64,000 nucleotides of DNA from Lacrimispora sp. BS-2 (GTDB lineage Bacteria; Bacillota; Clostridia; Lachnospirales; Lachnospiraceae), in contig NZ_CP157940.1 in the NCBI RefSeq assembly GCF_040207125.1, forward strand, positions 3,658,001-3,722,000, written 5' to 3'. Each line of letters starts with the position of its first letter. Positions within the stretch are counted from its first letter, which is position 1. The translations under genes and the position numbers were made by a program. Shown in pieces: positions 42,268 to 50,657 of the stretch. Below the pieces are notes generated by a model. That model was not told the DNA's origin. It did not search any database and saw nothing but the letters and a program-made list of their open reading frames with translations.

Positions 42268-43245
42268 ATGAAAAAAAATATAGTTATAAGAAAGGCAGAC
42301 TGTTTCGATATCTTAAAATTGGTCCAAATGAGTATGGATTTTTTGTATAAGGAGCAGGGAGAAGGTCAGGTTAAAAAATACATAGACTTAAATTTAAAAA
42401 TAGAAGCCTTTTTCCGCAAATATCTAAATAATAATTTAGATGTTTTTCTTGCGGAATTAGATGGCAGAATAATAGCCGCTCTCGGAACATCATATTTGAC
42501 ACTATTTCCGCGTATGAATTCTAGAAATAATAAATGTGCTTATCTGTTATTTGCTTATATAGAGCCTTTGTATGAAAATAAAGAATTAAAAAAAACTTTG
42601 TGCGAAGAATCAATGGAAAATGCGAAGAAACAGGGAGCAGAAGTATATGAAATTGGAGTTGCAGAAAAGGACCTGCTGAGATACAAAGCGTTAGGATTTA
42701 AAGCAAGTGGATATTCGGCAATTCATTTAATGCTGGGAGGTAATTCGGTTTGTGATAAATGGGCAGATAAAGTAGAAAAGAATATAACTCTTAGAAAAGC
42801 AATTCCCTCAGATATTCCTCAATTAGTTGATATTCGGATGCAGTTTTTAAGTGAGGTGTCCTCCGTAGAGCCAATAGAAAAATCTAAAGACTTCAATAAA
42901 AGACTAAACCTCTTTTTGGAAGAGCATTTTGATAAGGATATGGATACTTTTGTGGCAGAATTAAATGGAGAGATTTTGTCAATGTGTTTTATGCTCTATT
43001 ATGACAAGATGCCAGAGCCGGGACTTGTAAATGGAAAGATTGGAATTCCCATTAATAATTATACGAAGCCTCAGTACAGAAATAAGGGATTGTCAAAAGC
43101 TTTGTTTGAGGTTTTAATAAAGCATGCTGAGAAACGGGGAGTAGAAATGTTAGAAATGGAAATTCCCGAAAATGCTATGCCCTTTTACGAAGAATTTGGA
43201 TTTAAGCCAATGAAGACCATATCTGTTTCCACTTTATTAATTTAA
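42268..43245 (+). CDS. Tandem GNAT acyltransferase
   Basis: 325 aa made of two GNAT domains (about 1-160 and 168-325). Both start with IRKAD/LRKAIPSDI-type strands and a Leu-rich helix. The second has the CoA-binding turn YRNKGLSKALFEVLI; in the first this region (ENKELKKTLCEESM) is degenerate, so it may be structural. The second domain resembles the single-domain GNAT at 45819 (shared IPINxYTK..YR pattern). GGGGAGG precedes the ATG, 14 bases after the U32 stop. It probably moves an acyl group from CoA to an amine; the acyl-CoA could be the IorAB product. Confidence 0.85.
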   Translation: MKKNIVIRKADCFDILKLVQMSMDFLYKEQGEGQVKKYIDLNLKIEAFFRKYLNNNLDVFLAELDGRIIAALGTSYLTLFPRMNSRNNKCAYLLFAYIEPLYENKELKKTLCEESMENAKKQGAEVYEIGVAEKDLLRYKALGFKASGYSAIHLMLGGNSVCDKWADKVEKNITLRKAIPSDIPQLVDIRMQFLSEVSSVEPIEKSKDFNKRLNLFLEEHFDKDMDTFVAELNGEILSMCFMLYYDKMPEPGLVNGKIGIPINNYTKPQYRNKGLSKALFEVLIKHAEKRGVEMLEMEIPENAMPFYEEFGFKPMKTISVSTLLI

Positions 43246-43256
43246 TTAAAATAATT

Positions 43257-43439
43257 ATGGCCAGGCGAATTGCCCGGCTTTTCAAGTTCAAAGTGGAAGG
43301 CCATGGGTATTCTTTCTTTTACGCAAACAGCCGTTTTTCACAAGGCGAGGATGTATTTTTAATATTGACAATGGCGGAGAATGTGAAAGGACGTGGCTAT
43401 GTAGTTAAACGGACCAGAAAGGGATTGGAGAGCAGGTAG
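43257..43439 (+). CDS. Doubtful 60-aa ORF
   Basis: Reads MARRIARLFKFKVEGHGYSF and continues with basic residues to GYVVKRTRKGLESR. There is no ribosome site, and the first 25 bases are better explained as a terminator hairpin. Its base composition is richer in G+C than the neighbours. It may be the tail of a lost gene from elsewhere; no family recognised. Confidence 0.2.
   Translation: MARRIARLFKFKVEGHGYSFFYANSRFSQGEDVFLILTMAENVKGRGYVVKRTRKGLESR
43260..43282 (+). terminator. Stem-loop after the tandem GNAT gene
   Basis: GCCAGGC and GCCCGGC (one mismatch) around GAATT, followed by TTTT, 14 bases after the stop codon. It would separate the U32-GNAT unit from iorA, at least in part. Confidence 0.65.
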
Positions 43440-43458
43440 GAATCTAAGGAGATTAAAC

Positions 43459-45267
43459 ATGCAAAAGGAACTTATGATGGGAAATCAAGCAATTGCTTTG
43501 GCGGCTATTGACGCGGGAGTTACATTTGTTTGTGGATATCCAGGTACCCCTTCTACGGAAGTGGTTGAAGCGGTTTATAAAAATAAAACGGATGATATTT
43601 ATGTGGAATGGTCAGTAAACGAAAAAGTAGCACTTGAGGTGGCAGCAGGAGCGGCATATTCTGGTTATAGGTGTCTTGTCACAATGAAACAGGTAGGATT
43701 AAACGCCTGCTCGGATCCTGCTATGAATTTATCCTATATAGGGGTCAAGGGAGGATTGGTCTTAGTAGTTGCAGATGATCCGGGCCCCATATCTTCACAA
43801 ACAGAACAAGATACTAGAAACTTTGCTATCTATTCCAAACTTCCATTATTAGATCCGTCTTCACCGGAAGAAGCGTATCTTATGACGCAAGAAGCATTTA
43901 ATATATCCGAAAAATATAGTACACCGGTTATTCTGCGGCCAACAACAAGAGTATGCCATAGTTATGCAGGGATATATCGGAAAAAAGTTAATTTGACTAC
44001 AATGGAAAAAGGATTTGAGAAGAATAATAAATGGGTATGTTTTCCTGCGTTATCCTATTTAAATCATATTAAAGTGGAAAAAAGATTTGATGACTTGAAG
44101 AAAGACTTTGATTTGCTTCCATATTATAAGCCACATGGTACCGGTAATATCCTTATTATTGCTTCTGGTGTAAATTACGCTTATGCAAGGGAGGCAATAG
44201 ACTATTTGCATCTGCAGGAAGAGCAATATATTTTACTGGAAGCTGCGACCATTCCTTTGCCAGAACATAGTATAATTTCACTTCTTGGCAAGGTAGAGCG
44301 TGTTGTTGTTATTGAAGAATTAGATGCTGTAGTTGAACGCTATATTTATTATTTATATGGGAAAGCAGGTATGTCTACACATCGGATATATGGAAAGCTT
44401 TCTAAAGATGTGAAAGTTGCCGGTGAGAATACGATTGACGAAATTATTCATCTATTTCAAAAGGTTTTTAAGCTTCCAGAAATTTCGGTAAGTGAATCCG
44501 ATACCAGTGAAATTATTGAAGTAAAAAAGGCAACATTATGTGCAGGCTGTTCCCATCGTGCTGCTTTTTATGCAGTTAAACAAGCAATGAAAGGTCGTAA
44601 GGCTATATTTTGCGGTGATATTGGGTGTTATACATTGGGTAAAGCAGAACCGCTAAATATGGTAGATACATGTTTGTGCATGGGAGCCGGAATTACGATT
44701 GGGCTTGGATTACAAAAGGTCAATCCAAAAGATACGGTTATTTCATTTATCGGTGATTCGACTTTCTTTCATACAGGAATTCAAGGCGTACTTAATGGAA
44801 TATATAACAATGGAAATTTGATGATAATTATCTTAGATAATTCATCAACGGCCATGACCGGCGGTCAACCAACGCCTGAAACAGGGCCAATTATGTGTGA
44901 ATTACCTCAAATCATCAAAATAGAGCAGGTTCTTTTTGGATTAGGTGTCTCAAATGTATCTGTAGTATCACCCTTTGACCTTCAAGCGAGTATAAGAATT
45001 GTAAAAGAAATGGCAGAGTTAGACGGGATAAGGGTAATTGTATTTCGTTCACCCTGTAAGATAAAACAAAATTCCAAATATAAAGTACTCTTAGATAAGC
45101 GTATCTGTAATGGATGTGGGCATTGTGTTAAGGAACTGGGGTGCCCGGCAATGCGTATGAGTGATGGTATCCCGAAAATTGAGGAAACGGAATGTAATGG
45201 GTGCGGTCTTTGTGCCTCAATATGCAAGCGAAAAGCGATCGTATGTACTGGAGGTAAGAATGAATGA
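43459..45267 (+). CDS. iorA: Indolepyruvate:ferredoxin oxidoreductase, alpha subunit
   Basis: 602 aa. With IorB it oxidatively decarboxylates aryl-pyruvates to aryl-acetyl-CoA with ferredoxin as electron acceptor. The N-terminal domain has FVCGYPGTPSTEV and KQVGLNACSDPAMNL; the thiamine diphosphate domain has LCAGCSHRAAFYAV, FCGDIGCYTLG and GDSTFFHTGI; the C-terminus carries two 4Fe-4S motifs, RICNGCGHCVKELGCP and ECNGCGLCASICKRK. AAGGAG precedes the ATG. The first codons are shared, 24 identical bases, with a fragment at 31043. It overlaps iorB by 8 bases. Confidence 0.93.
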   Translation: MQKELMMGNQAIALAAIDAGVTFVCGYPGTPSTEVVEAVYKNKTDDIYVEWSVNEKVALEVAAGAAYSGYRCLVTMKQVGLNACSDPAMNLSYIGVKGGLVLVVADDPGPISSQTEQDTRNFAIYSKLPLLDPSSPEEAYLMTQEAFNISEKYSTPVILRPTTRVCHSYAGIYRKKVNLTTMEKGFEKNNKWVCFPALSYLNHIKVEKRFDDLKKDFDLLPYYKPHGTGNILIIASGVNYAYAREAIDYLHLQEEQYILLEAATIPLPEHSIISLLGKVERVVVIEELDAVVERYIYYLYGKAGMSTHRIYGKLSKDVKVAGENTIDEIIHLFQKVFKLPEISVSESDTSEIIEVKKATLCAGCSHRAAFYAVKQAMKGRKAIFCGDIGCYTLGKAEPLNMVDTCLCMGAGITIGLGLQKVNPKDTVISFIGDSTFFHTGIQGVLNGIYNNGNLMIIILDNSSTAMTGGQPTPETGPIMCELPQIIKIEQVLFGLGVSNVSVVSPFDLQASIRIVKEMAELDGIRVIVFRSPCKIKQNSKYKVLLDKRICNGCGHCVKELGCPAMRMSDGIPKIEETECNGCGLCASICKRKAIVCTGGKNE

Positions 45268-45817
45268 ATTTATAGTTGCAGGCATTGGAGGACAGGGAGT
45301 TATTACTTGTTCTAAATTAATATTGGAAACGGCTTTGGATAAAGGATATGAAGCGCGAAGTGCAGAAACCATAGGAATGGCACAAAGAGGTGGAAGCGTT
45401 TTAAGTCATGTACGAATTGGAGAAAAAATATATAGTCCGTTTATTCCAATAGGAAAAGTAGATGAGGTGATTTCCATGGATTCATTGGAAGCACTTCGAT
45501 ACCAGAATTATCTAAAACAATATGGATTTGTAGAAGCCCCAGATGATTTGATGAGCAGAGCCATAGTTTCTAAGATACCGATCAGGTCTGATATTAACAT
45601 CAGGTATTATGATCTGGGAAACAAATGGGAGAAAAAAGAGACTAAAAAGAATACCAATATTATAATGTTGGGAATTGTCTTTGCTGGCGATAGATATATT
45701 ATTTCCAGTAAAGATATCGAAAAGACGATTGTAAAACGATTTACAGGGGTTATACGCAGTGATGCGCTTGAAGCGCTGCATTTAGGGATAGAGCTTGCAA
45801 GGGGAGGAATCAGTTAA
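45260..45817 (+). CDS. iorB: Indolepyruvate:ferredoxin oxidoreductase, beta subunit
   Basis: 185 aa. Gamma-type domain of 2-oxoacid oxidoreductases: IVAGIGGQGVITCSKLI at the start, ETIGMAQRGGSVLSHVRIG, and a C-terminal helix with SDALEALHLGIELARGG. The ATG at 45260 follows GGAGGTAAG directly; longer frames upstream run inside iorA. It works with IorA, converting amino-acid-derived 2-oxoacids to acyl-CoA. Confidence 0.92.
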   Translation: MNEFIVAGIGGQGVITCSKLILETALDKGYEARSAETIGMAQRGGSVLSHVRIGEKIYSPFIPIGKVDEVISMDSLEALRYQNYLKQYGFVEAPDDLMSRAIVSKIPIRSDINIRYYDLGNKWEKKETKKNTNIIMLGIVFAGDRYIISSKDIEKTIVKRFTGVIRSDALEALHLGIELARGGIS

Positions 45818-45818
45818 A

Positions 45819-46301
45819 ATGAAGGATATTATTTTAAGAAAGGCAGATAAGGCAGATATTGAACAGCTGGTAAATATGAGAATTGCATATCTAAAAGAAG
45901 ATTTGGGCGAAGAGGTAGTTAATGGAGCTTCTGGATTGGAGCATAAATTAGCAGACTTTTTTAATAAGCACTTAAATGCAGATATAGATGCTTTTATAGC
46001 AGAGTACAAGGGGGAAATAGTTTCAACCAGTTTTACAGCGTATTATTACCGGCTGCCACATCCTGATTTTCCGGAAGGAACCGCAGGGGTTCCGATTAAT
46101 GGATATACAAAATCTAAGTACCGAAAACTTGGTTTAGCAGGTTCACTTTTAAAAATGTCGGCTGAATATGCAAAGAAAAAGGGCGTTGAGTTATTGAACA
46201 TGGAGGTGACAAAAAAGGGATTATCGGTAAGTAAGGAAATAGGGTTTAAGGAAATAGAATATACACCAGTTCAGATGATTTTGAAGACAATAAATGAATA
46301 G
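45819..46301 (+). CDS. Single-domain GNAT acyltransferase
   Basis: 160 aa. Starts IILRKADKADIEQLVNMRIAY, has the CoA turn YRKLGLAGSLLKMSAEYAKK and ends GFKEIEYTPVQMIL. Similar to the second domain of the tandem GNAT (VPINGYTKSKYRK versus IPINNYTKPQYRN). GGGGAGGA lies 10 bases before the ATG and only one base separates it from the iorB stop, so it is coupled to acyl-CoA production by IorAB. The acceptor is unknown; the RiPP encoded next or an amino acid are both possible. Confidence 0.87.
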   Translation: MKDIILRKADKADIEQLVNMRIAYLKEDLGEEVVNGASGLEHKLADFFNKHLNADIDAFIAEYKGEIVSTSFTAYYYRLPHPDFPEGTAGVPINGYTKSKYRKLGLAGSLLKMSAEYAKKKGVELLNMEVTKKGLSVSKEIGFKEIEYTPVQMILKTINE

Positions 46302-46380
46302 AAAATTCTAAATAATCGTTGTGAATACCGTAATATTCGTATTGCATTGAATTGAGTTAGGTATTTGATATGATATTAAC

Positions 46381-46414
46381 AACAATTAAGTTAATAATAA
46401 AGGACTTAATTGTT
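46381..46414. promoter_or_regulatory. AgrA/LytTR-like box pair upstream of the RiPP precursor
   Basis: AACAATTAAGT (46381-46391) and ACTTAATTGTT (46404-46414) are perfect 11-bp inverted copies separated by 12 bases. Each arm holds ACAATTAAG, one base from the AgrA/LytTR half-site ACAGTTAAG, and the 12-base spacer is typical of that family, though known sites are usually direct repeats. The likely binder is the LytTR regulator at 49937. Confidence 0.6.
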
Positions 46415-46504
46415 ATAAATAAAATGATTCATTGGAGAGCCAAAAGGTAATATTTTTAAAAAGTAGTTTTTTTGTTTTGAATTGATGGATTGGAGGTGAG
46501 AATA

Positions 46505-46591
46505 ATGACGAAGGTAAACACAGAGGAATATAAAAACATTGATCCTAATGTAAACAGTGGTTGTGATTCAGGAGCTGTTGCATGTATTTAG
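46505..46591 (+). CDS. 28-aa RiPP precursor peptide
   Basis: Below the usual length cut-off. The leader part reads MTKVNTEEYKNIDPNVNS and the likely core GCDSGAVACI, with Cys 20 and Cys 27. GGAGG is 8 bases before the ATG. The radical SAM/SPASM maturase starts 104 bases downstream, with a hairpin in between, and an AgrA-like box lies upstream. Maturases of this type form thioether links from Cys to carbon atoms of other residues (ranthipeptides/sactipeptides), so one or two rings around CDSGAVAC are expected. No double-Gly cleavage site and no peptidase-containing exporter is seen nearby. Confidence 0.75.
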   Translation: MTKVNTEEYKNIDPNVNSGCDSGAVACI

Positions 46592-46645
46592 TTGATACGA
46601 AGACCCTACATATATAAACGTGCTTGACAATGACCATTTTATAAA

Positions 46646-46675
46646 GGGCAGAGCGGTTACCGTACCGTTCTGTCC
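46646..46675 (+). ncRNA. Intercistronic hairpin between RiPP precursor and maturase
   Basis: GGGCAGAGCGGT pairs with ACCGTTCTGTCC (12 bp including two G-T) around TACCGT, without a T-run. It probably stabilises the precursor mRNA and lowers expression of the maturase. A related hairpin, with pairing kept despite base changes, is found in the relic cassette at 37057-37079. Confidence 0.65.
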
Positions 46676-46695
46676 ATAAAAAGCAGGAGGAAAGA

Positions 46696-48129
46696 ATGCG
46701 AGACACATTAAAGGAATTAAAAAGTAATAAATTTTTTGTTGATAATTACCACTTTTCACATAATGGTATAAATATTTTACTGGATGTTAATAACTCGGAT
46801 TTTTATTCAGTAGAAGATGTATATTGTGATATCGCTGATTACCTTAGTGATGCCGGGACTACTGCTGAAGAAATTCAAGATAAATACGAAAATAAGCAGA
46901 TTCAGGAGGCATTAGAAAATCTCAAAACATTCGGATTTATTTGTGAAGAAGAACCGAAATACAAAGAGATTGCAATTGAACAGGACAAAGAAGTTATAAA
47001 TTTGGTTGTAAATGTCTCCCATAACTGTAATTTAAGATGTAGGTATTGTTTTGCGGCATCCGGAAGTTATAACGGCGAGCGTGATATTATGAGCCAGGAA
47101 ATGGCCGATAAAACGTTGAACTGGTTTGTAAATCAGGCCAAAACGTCGAAAGTACTTAATATAAACCTATTTGGTGGAGAACCATTAACAAATATTCCAT
47201 TAGTCAAATATATGGTGAAACGATGCAAAGAACTTGAGGTGGAATATGACAAAAAAATCTATATTGTAATCAGTACCAATGGAACAATTCTGAATGATGA
47301 ATTAGTACAGTTGATTAAGGAAAATGATATTGGATTGCAGATTAGTATTGATGGTGATAAAGAGATTCATGATGCGAATCGGCCGGCAGCAAATGGACAA
47401 AGTTCGTATGATATGCTTGAGAAGAATGTAAAAGTTCTTTTAAATGAAGTGGATAATTCAGGTCTGATTCCAAGAGCGACTGTGGCGAAGGGAATCACGG
47501 ATGTGACAAGAATCGTTAATCATATGCTTGATGATTTGCATTTCAAATGTGTTGCGCTGACTCCGGCATTAGGCTCTTACGAGGAAACTTCGTATAGGCA
47601 GGAAGATTTAGATGAATATTTTAAAAAGTACGATGTATTGGCTGAGACTTTCTTGGAAAAGTTAAGAAATGGTGAGGAGTATAATATCTATCCGTTTGTT
47701 TCTGAAGTTGATGCAGTAAGTAAAGGAATAAGAAGAATTTACGGTTGCGGATCTGGGTTGGGATTTGCAAGCGTTGATATTAAAGGTAATATTTATCCTT
47801 GCATGCGTTTTATAGGAAACGAAGATTATATTATTGGCCATGTAAAAACAAGTTTTAATGATAAACGTCATATGTTTTTTGACAGAACAGTTTATAATCG
47901 TACAAAATGTAAAGATTGTTGGGCGAGACATTTATGCGGTGGGGCATGTGTAGCAATTCAGGTAGAGTGCGGTGAAACTCTCCAATCCTCCAATCCCATG
48001 GTCTGTCAGGTGGCAAAACGTATGGCCGAATTGGCTATGTATGCCAGTTCGGTAATTGCTAAAGAAAATCTTGACTTTGATATGCATAAATTAACGGTTA
48101 ATGATTTCATTCGTAGAAGATTTAGTTAA
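46696..48129 (+). CDS. Radical SAM/SPASM RiPP maturase
   Basis: 477 aa. Residues 1-95 resemble the N-terminal peptide-recognition (PqqD-like) part of SCIFF/CcpM-type maturases. The radical SAM cluster motif is CNLRCRYC (Cys 111, 115, 118) within VSHNCNLRCRYCFAASGSY, followed by LFGGEPL. The SPASM part has CGSGLGFASVDIKGNIYPCM and KCKDCWARHLCGGAC, enough cysteines for two auxiliary 4Fe-4S clusters. It should install carbon-sulfur links in the 28-aa precursor. AGGAGG precedes the ATG. A deleted second copy is at 37098. Confidence 0.9.
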   Translation: MRDTLKELKSNKFFVDNYHFSHNGINILLDVNNSDFYSVEDVYCDIADYLSDAGTTAEEIQDKYENKQIQEALENLKTFGFICEEEPKYKEIAIEQDKEVINLVVNVSHNCNLRCRYCFAASGSYNGERDIMSQEMADKTLNWFVNQAKTSKVLNINLFGGEPLTNIPLVKYMVKRCKELEVEYDKKIYIVISTNGTILNDELVQLIKENDIGLQISIDGDKEIHDANRPAANGQSSYDMLEKNVKVLLNEVDNSGLIPRATVAKGITDVTRIVNHMLDDLHFKCVALTPALGSYEETSYRQEDLDEYFKKYDVLAETFLEKLRNGEEYNIYPFVSEVDAVSKGIRRIYGCGSGLGFASVDIKGNIYPCMRFIGNEDYIIGHVKTSFNDKRHMFFDRTVYNRTKCKDCWARHLCGGACVAIQVECGETLQSSNPMVCQVAKRMAELAMYASSVIAKENLDFDMHKLTVNDFIRRRFS

Positions 48130-48137
48130 TAAACATG

Positions 48138-48183
48138 ATGGATATTTTCGTGTATGAACTGGTGCCATAACGAAAATATCCAT
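48138..48183 (+). terminator. Terminator of the RiPP operon
   Basis: ATGGATATTTTCG pairs perfectly with CGAAAATATCCAT across a 20-base loop, followed by TTTTT. It is the intact counterpart of the terminator at 37186-37237. Confidence 0.9.
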
Positions 48184-48255
48184 TTTTAAATTTATAAGTT
48201 AACATAAGCCTGGGATAAACCATCAATATTTTCATGGAAAACATTGGTAAATCTG

Positions 48256-48264
48256 TGGTATAAT
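48256..48264 (+). promoter_or_regulatory. Extended -10 promoter before the sensor kinase gene
   Basis: TGGTATAAT is a perfect extended -10 element; the -35 region is poor. It would start a transcript through the broken small ORF and the AgrC-like kinase gene. Confidence 0.6.
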
Positions 48265-48305
48265 TTTGAATATAAGATTTTAATATTTTCAGGGGGGTTA
48301 AATTT

Positions 48306-48418
48306 ATGTATAAAATGGATAAGGCTTTGTCTCAGTTAGGACAATTATATTTTCTAAAGAATTTTTTGATATGTTGATAGAAAAATCATCCGGGAAAGTG
48401 GTGAATTTGAAGAAATGA
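48306..48418 (+). pseudogene. Small broken ORF before the AgrC-like kinase gene
   Basis: AGGGGGG precedes an ATG at 48306. The frame reads MYKMDKALSQLGQLYF and soon stops, at 48377; another frame continues sensibly as KEFFDMLIEKSSGKVVNLKK to a stop at 48416-48418. One single-base shift in the TTTCTAAAG area would join them into a peptide of about 37 residues. It may be a lost signal peptide or small regulator gene. No family recognised. Confidence 0.4.
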
Positions 48419-48431
48419 AGGATGATAAGTA

Positions 48432-49739
48432 ATGGATAAACAGGCGATATTGATTGCAATCTTTGTAATGTTTATTGATACTATGGTACTGTTCTTTTAT
48501 TTGAATTGTCATACTATCAAAGAGAGCAAGCGTTTGCAGGCGATTTCGGCGTATAGTTTGTATTTCCTTATCAATTGCATACTAGGAAGTATAGATTTTC
48601 CTTTGTTGTGCAAAGCAATATGTAATATATGTATGGTTTTAGCTATTAGATATTTTAACTACGATAAGGTAAGCCGCTATGAAATTGGAAAAGAAGCCAT
48701 TGTTTTTATTTTATTGTTGGGAATCTCAGAAGTATTAATTCTCCCTTTGATTTTTTTATTGACAAAAAGTTTTGATATGGATATATTTAATGATTATTCC
48801 AGGCCCAATTTATGGCTGATATCAATGGGGCTATCTAGAATAATTGCTCTATGTCTGTTTATGCTGAATAGGAAAATTCAAAAGCGAAATTATGAAAAGT
48901 TAGATGAACAAGAGATCTTGATCCTTTATCTGCCATTATTAATATCCTTTGTAAGTTTTTTAGTTATAGCAAAGATACTACTGGGTTTTGATGATTTTGA
49001 AAAAGACGATTTCTTGGTACTATTAGCGGTAATTGCATGTATATTGGTTGTTTTTCCTTTGTTGCATATGATATTTTTTGAGAAGTATATTCATTATCGC
49101 AATAAAGATCAAGAATTATCTATGTTAAAGCAAAAGGATCATATTCAATATGAGTATTACCAGAATCAAATAGAAACTTTTGAAAATATTCGTATTATGC
49201 ATCATGATTTAAAAAACCAAATGTTGGTTTCCACATTTAGCCCTACATATATGGAGAAAACAAAAGAGACGTTGAGTCAGTTTGAAAAGTTTTCAGATAC
49301 AGGAAATAGGATATTAGATATTCTGTTGTGGAAAAAGTCTAATGAAGCAAATAAACTGGGGATAGAGTTGGAATCTGATATTGAAAAGGTGGATTTAAAT
49401 TTTATAGATGATATGGATATTTGCTCAATTGCCGGTAATATTCTGGACAATGCAATTGAAGCCTGCAGCGAAATTGATCGCAATCAGATTCCGAAGATTT
49501 CTGTTCGATTAAGTAAAATAAATAATTTTGTTATATTTAAAATTGAAAATGATTGTATAGGCAGTATTCGGAAAAAACAAAGAGAAAATGTTTTTGAAAC
49601 TACGAAAGCAGAAAAGAAAATGCATGGAATTGGACTTAACAGTATAACGCATGCTGTGGAAAAGTATAATGGGAATTGTGAGTTTGAGTGTATGGATAAT
49701 AAATTTCTCACTGAGATATTGATACCAATTATTCGTTAA
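48432..49739 (+). CDS. AgrC-like sensor histidine kinase (GHKL)
   Basis: 435 aa. Six or seven membrane helices in residues 1-215, then a short coiled linker and a kinase core with phosphoacceptor His in IRIMHHDLKNQM (about 257), N box GNILDNAIEACSE and a G box HGIGLNSI. This HATPase_c_5/AgrC layout normally detects peptide signals. No agrB or agrD is near, so the ligand may be the modified peptide encoded at 46505. GAAGGATGATAAGT lies before the ATG. The LytTR regulator gene follows after 197 bases. Confidence 0.9.
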   Translation: MDKQAILIAIFVMFIDTMVLFFYLNCHTIKESKRLQAISAYSLYFLINCILGSIDFPLLCKAICNICMVLAIRYFNYDKVSRYEIGKEAIVFILLLGISEVLILPLIFLLTKSFDMDIFNDYSRPNLWLISMGLSRIIALCLFMLNRKIQKRNYEKLDEQEILILYLPLLISFVSFLVIAKILLGFDDFEKDDFLVLLAVIACILVVFPLLHMIFFEKYIHYRNKDQELSMLKQKDHIQYEYYQNQIETFENIRIMHHDLKNQMLVSTFSPTYMEKTKETLSQFEKFSDTGNRILDILLWKKSNEANKLGIELESDIEKVDLNFIDDMDICSIAGNILDNAIEACSEIDRNQIPKISVRLSKINNFVIFKIENDCIGSIRKKQRENVFETTKAEKKMHGIGLNSITHAVEKYNGNCEFECMDNKFLTEILIPIIR

Positions 49740-49936
49740 CAATGCCTGATTATCCAAAAGAATAGTATTTTCTTAATAAGAAGCTTATTATAATTGAAAA
49801 AATTGCAGATAGATTTTCATGTTTTTAATTATAACATTTGTAGTATTTAAACTGAAATATGTGCTGATTAGGCGAATTTTATTCCGAAGACCTTGAAGAA
49901 AAAAGTGATTTTTAAGAAGACGATTGGGATGAAAAA

Positions 49937-50650
49937 ATGAAGATTTTAATGTGTGATGATCAAGTAGAGTTTTTGACAATTTTAAAAAGTTCCTTAAATA
50001 AAATTTTGTCGGAAATGAATATAGAGATTTATATGGTATCATTTACAGATCCGGATAAGGTATTGGATTATATAAAAGAATACATGGATGTTGATATTGT
50101 TTTTATGGATATCCTAATGGGCGAAAAGAATGGCTTTGAGGTTGCGAAACAAATTAGCCTGATTACCCCTAAATGCAAGATTATATTTTTATCTTCAACA
50201 TCAGCATATGCCTTAAAAGGGTATGACATTAAGGCGGCGTACTATTTGATGAAGCCTATTAAAAAGACAAAGTTATCATTAGTTTTAAATGATGTAATTA
50301 CGGACTTGAGGTATAACGACGATAAATATATCGTTGAGCGGAATGACTTAGGAATACATAAAATTTTTCTTGATGAAATCATCTATATTGAAACGTGCAA
50401 TAGAAATACAATGATTCATACTACGTCTGGGAATTATATAAGTTATAAGACTATGAAAGAGCATGAAACCAGACTTAATAAAAACTTCAATAGGTGTCAC
50501 TCCAGTTATATTGTAAATATGGAGTTTATTAAACACTATCAAGTGTATGAATTATATTTACTTAATGATGATACAATATTTGTAAGCAAAAACAGAAGAA
50601 AAGACTTTTTGCATGCTTTAACTAAATTTTATGGAAAACAGTTAAAATAA
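49937..50650 (+). CDS. LytTR-family response regulator
   Basis: 237 aa. Receiver domain with phosphoacceptor Asp in VDIVFMDILMGEKNGFEVA (about residue 58) and Lys in YYLMKPIKKTK; LytTR DNA-binding domain in the C-terminal 100 residues (IIYIETCNRNTMIHTTSG, then FNRCHSSYIVNMEFI). It is the partner of the AgrC-like kinase and probably binds the AgrA-like box at 46381. The 197-base gap before it contains only an AATAAG/CTTATT mini-hairpin and no clear promoter. Confidence 0.92.
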   Translation: MKILMCDDQVEFLTILKSSLNKILSEMNIEIYMVSFTDPDKVLDYIKEYMDVDIVFMDILMGEKNGFEVAKQISLITPKCKIIFLSSTSAYALKGYDIKAAYYLMKPIKKTKLSLVLNDVITDLRYNDDKYIVERNDLGIHKIFLDEIIYIETCNRNTMIHTTSGNYISYKTMKEHETRLNKNFNRCHSSYIVNMEFIKHYQVYELYLLNDDTIFVSKNRRKDFLHALTKFYGKQLK

Positions 50651-50657
50651 AAAGTGC

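Noticed and set aside
43257..43439. 60-aa ORF as a real gene of the iorA operon
   Set aside because: No ribosome site and its start is inside a terminator-like hairpin; kept only as a doubtful feature.
46596..46678. Frame YEDPTYINVLDND... after the RiPP precursor stop, similar to a frame in the relic
   Set aside because: The similarity is explained by nucleotide homology of the hairpin region; no start codon with a ribosome site.
48306..48377. AgrD-type autoinducer precursor before the AgrC-like kinase
   Set aside because: The 23-residue frame lacks the AgrD core and acidic tail, and no AgrB is present.
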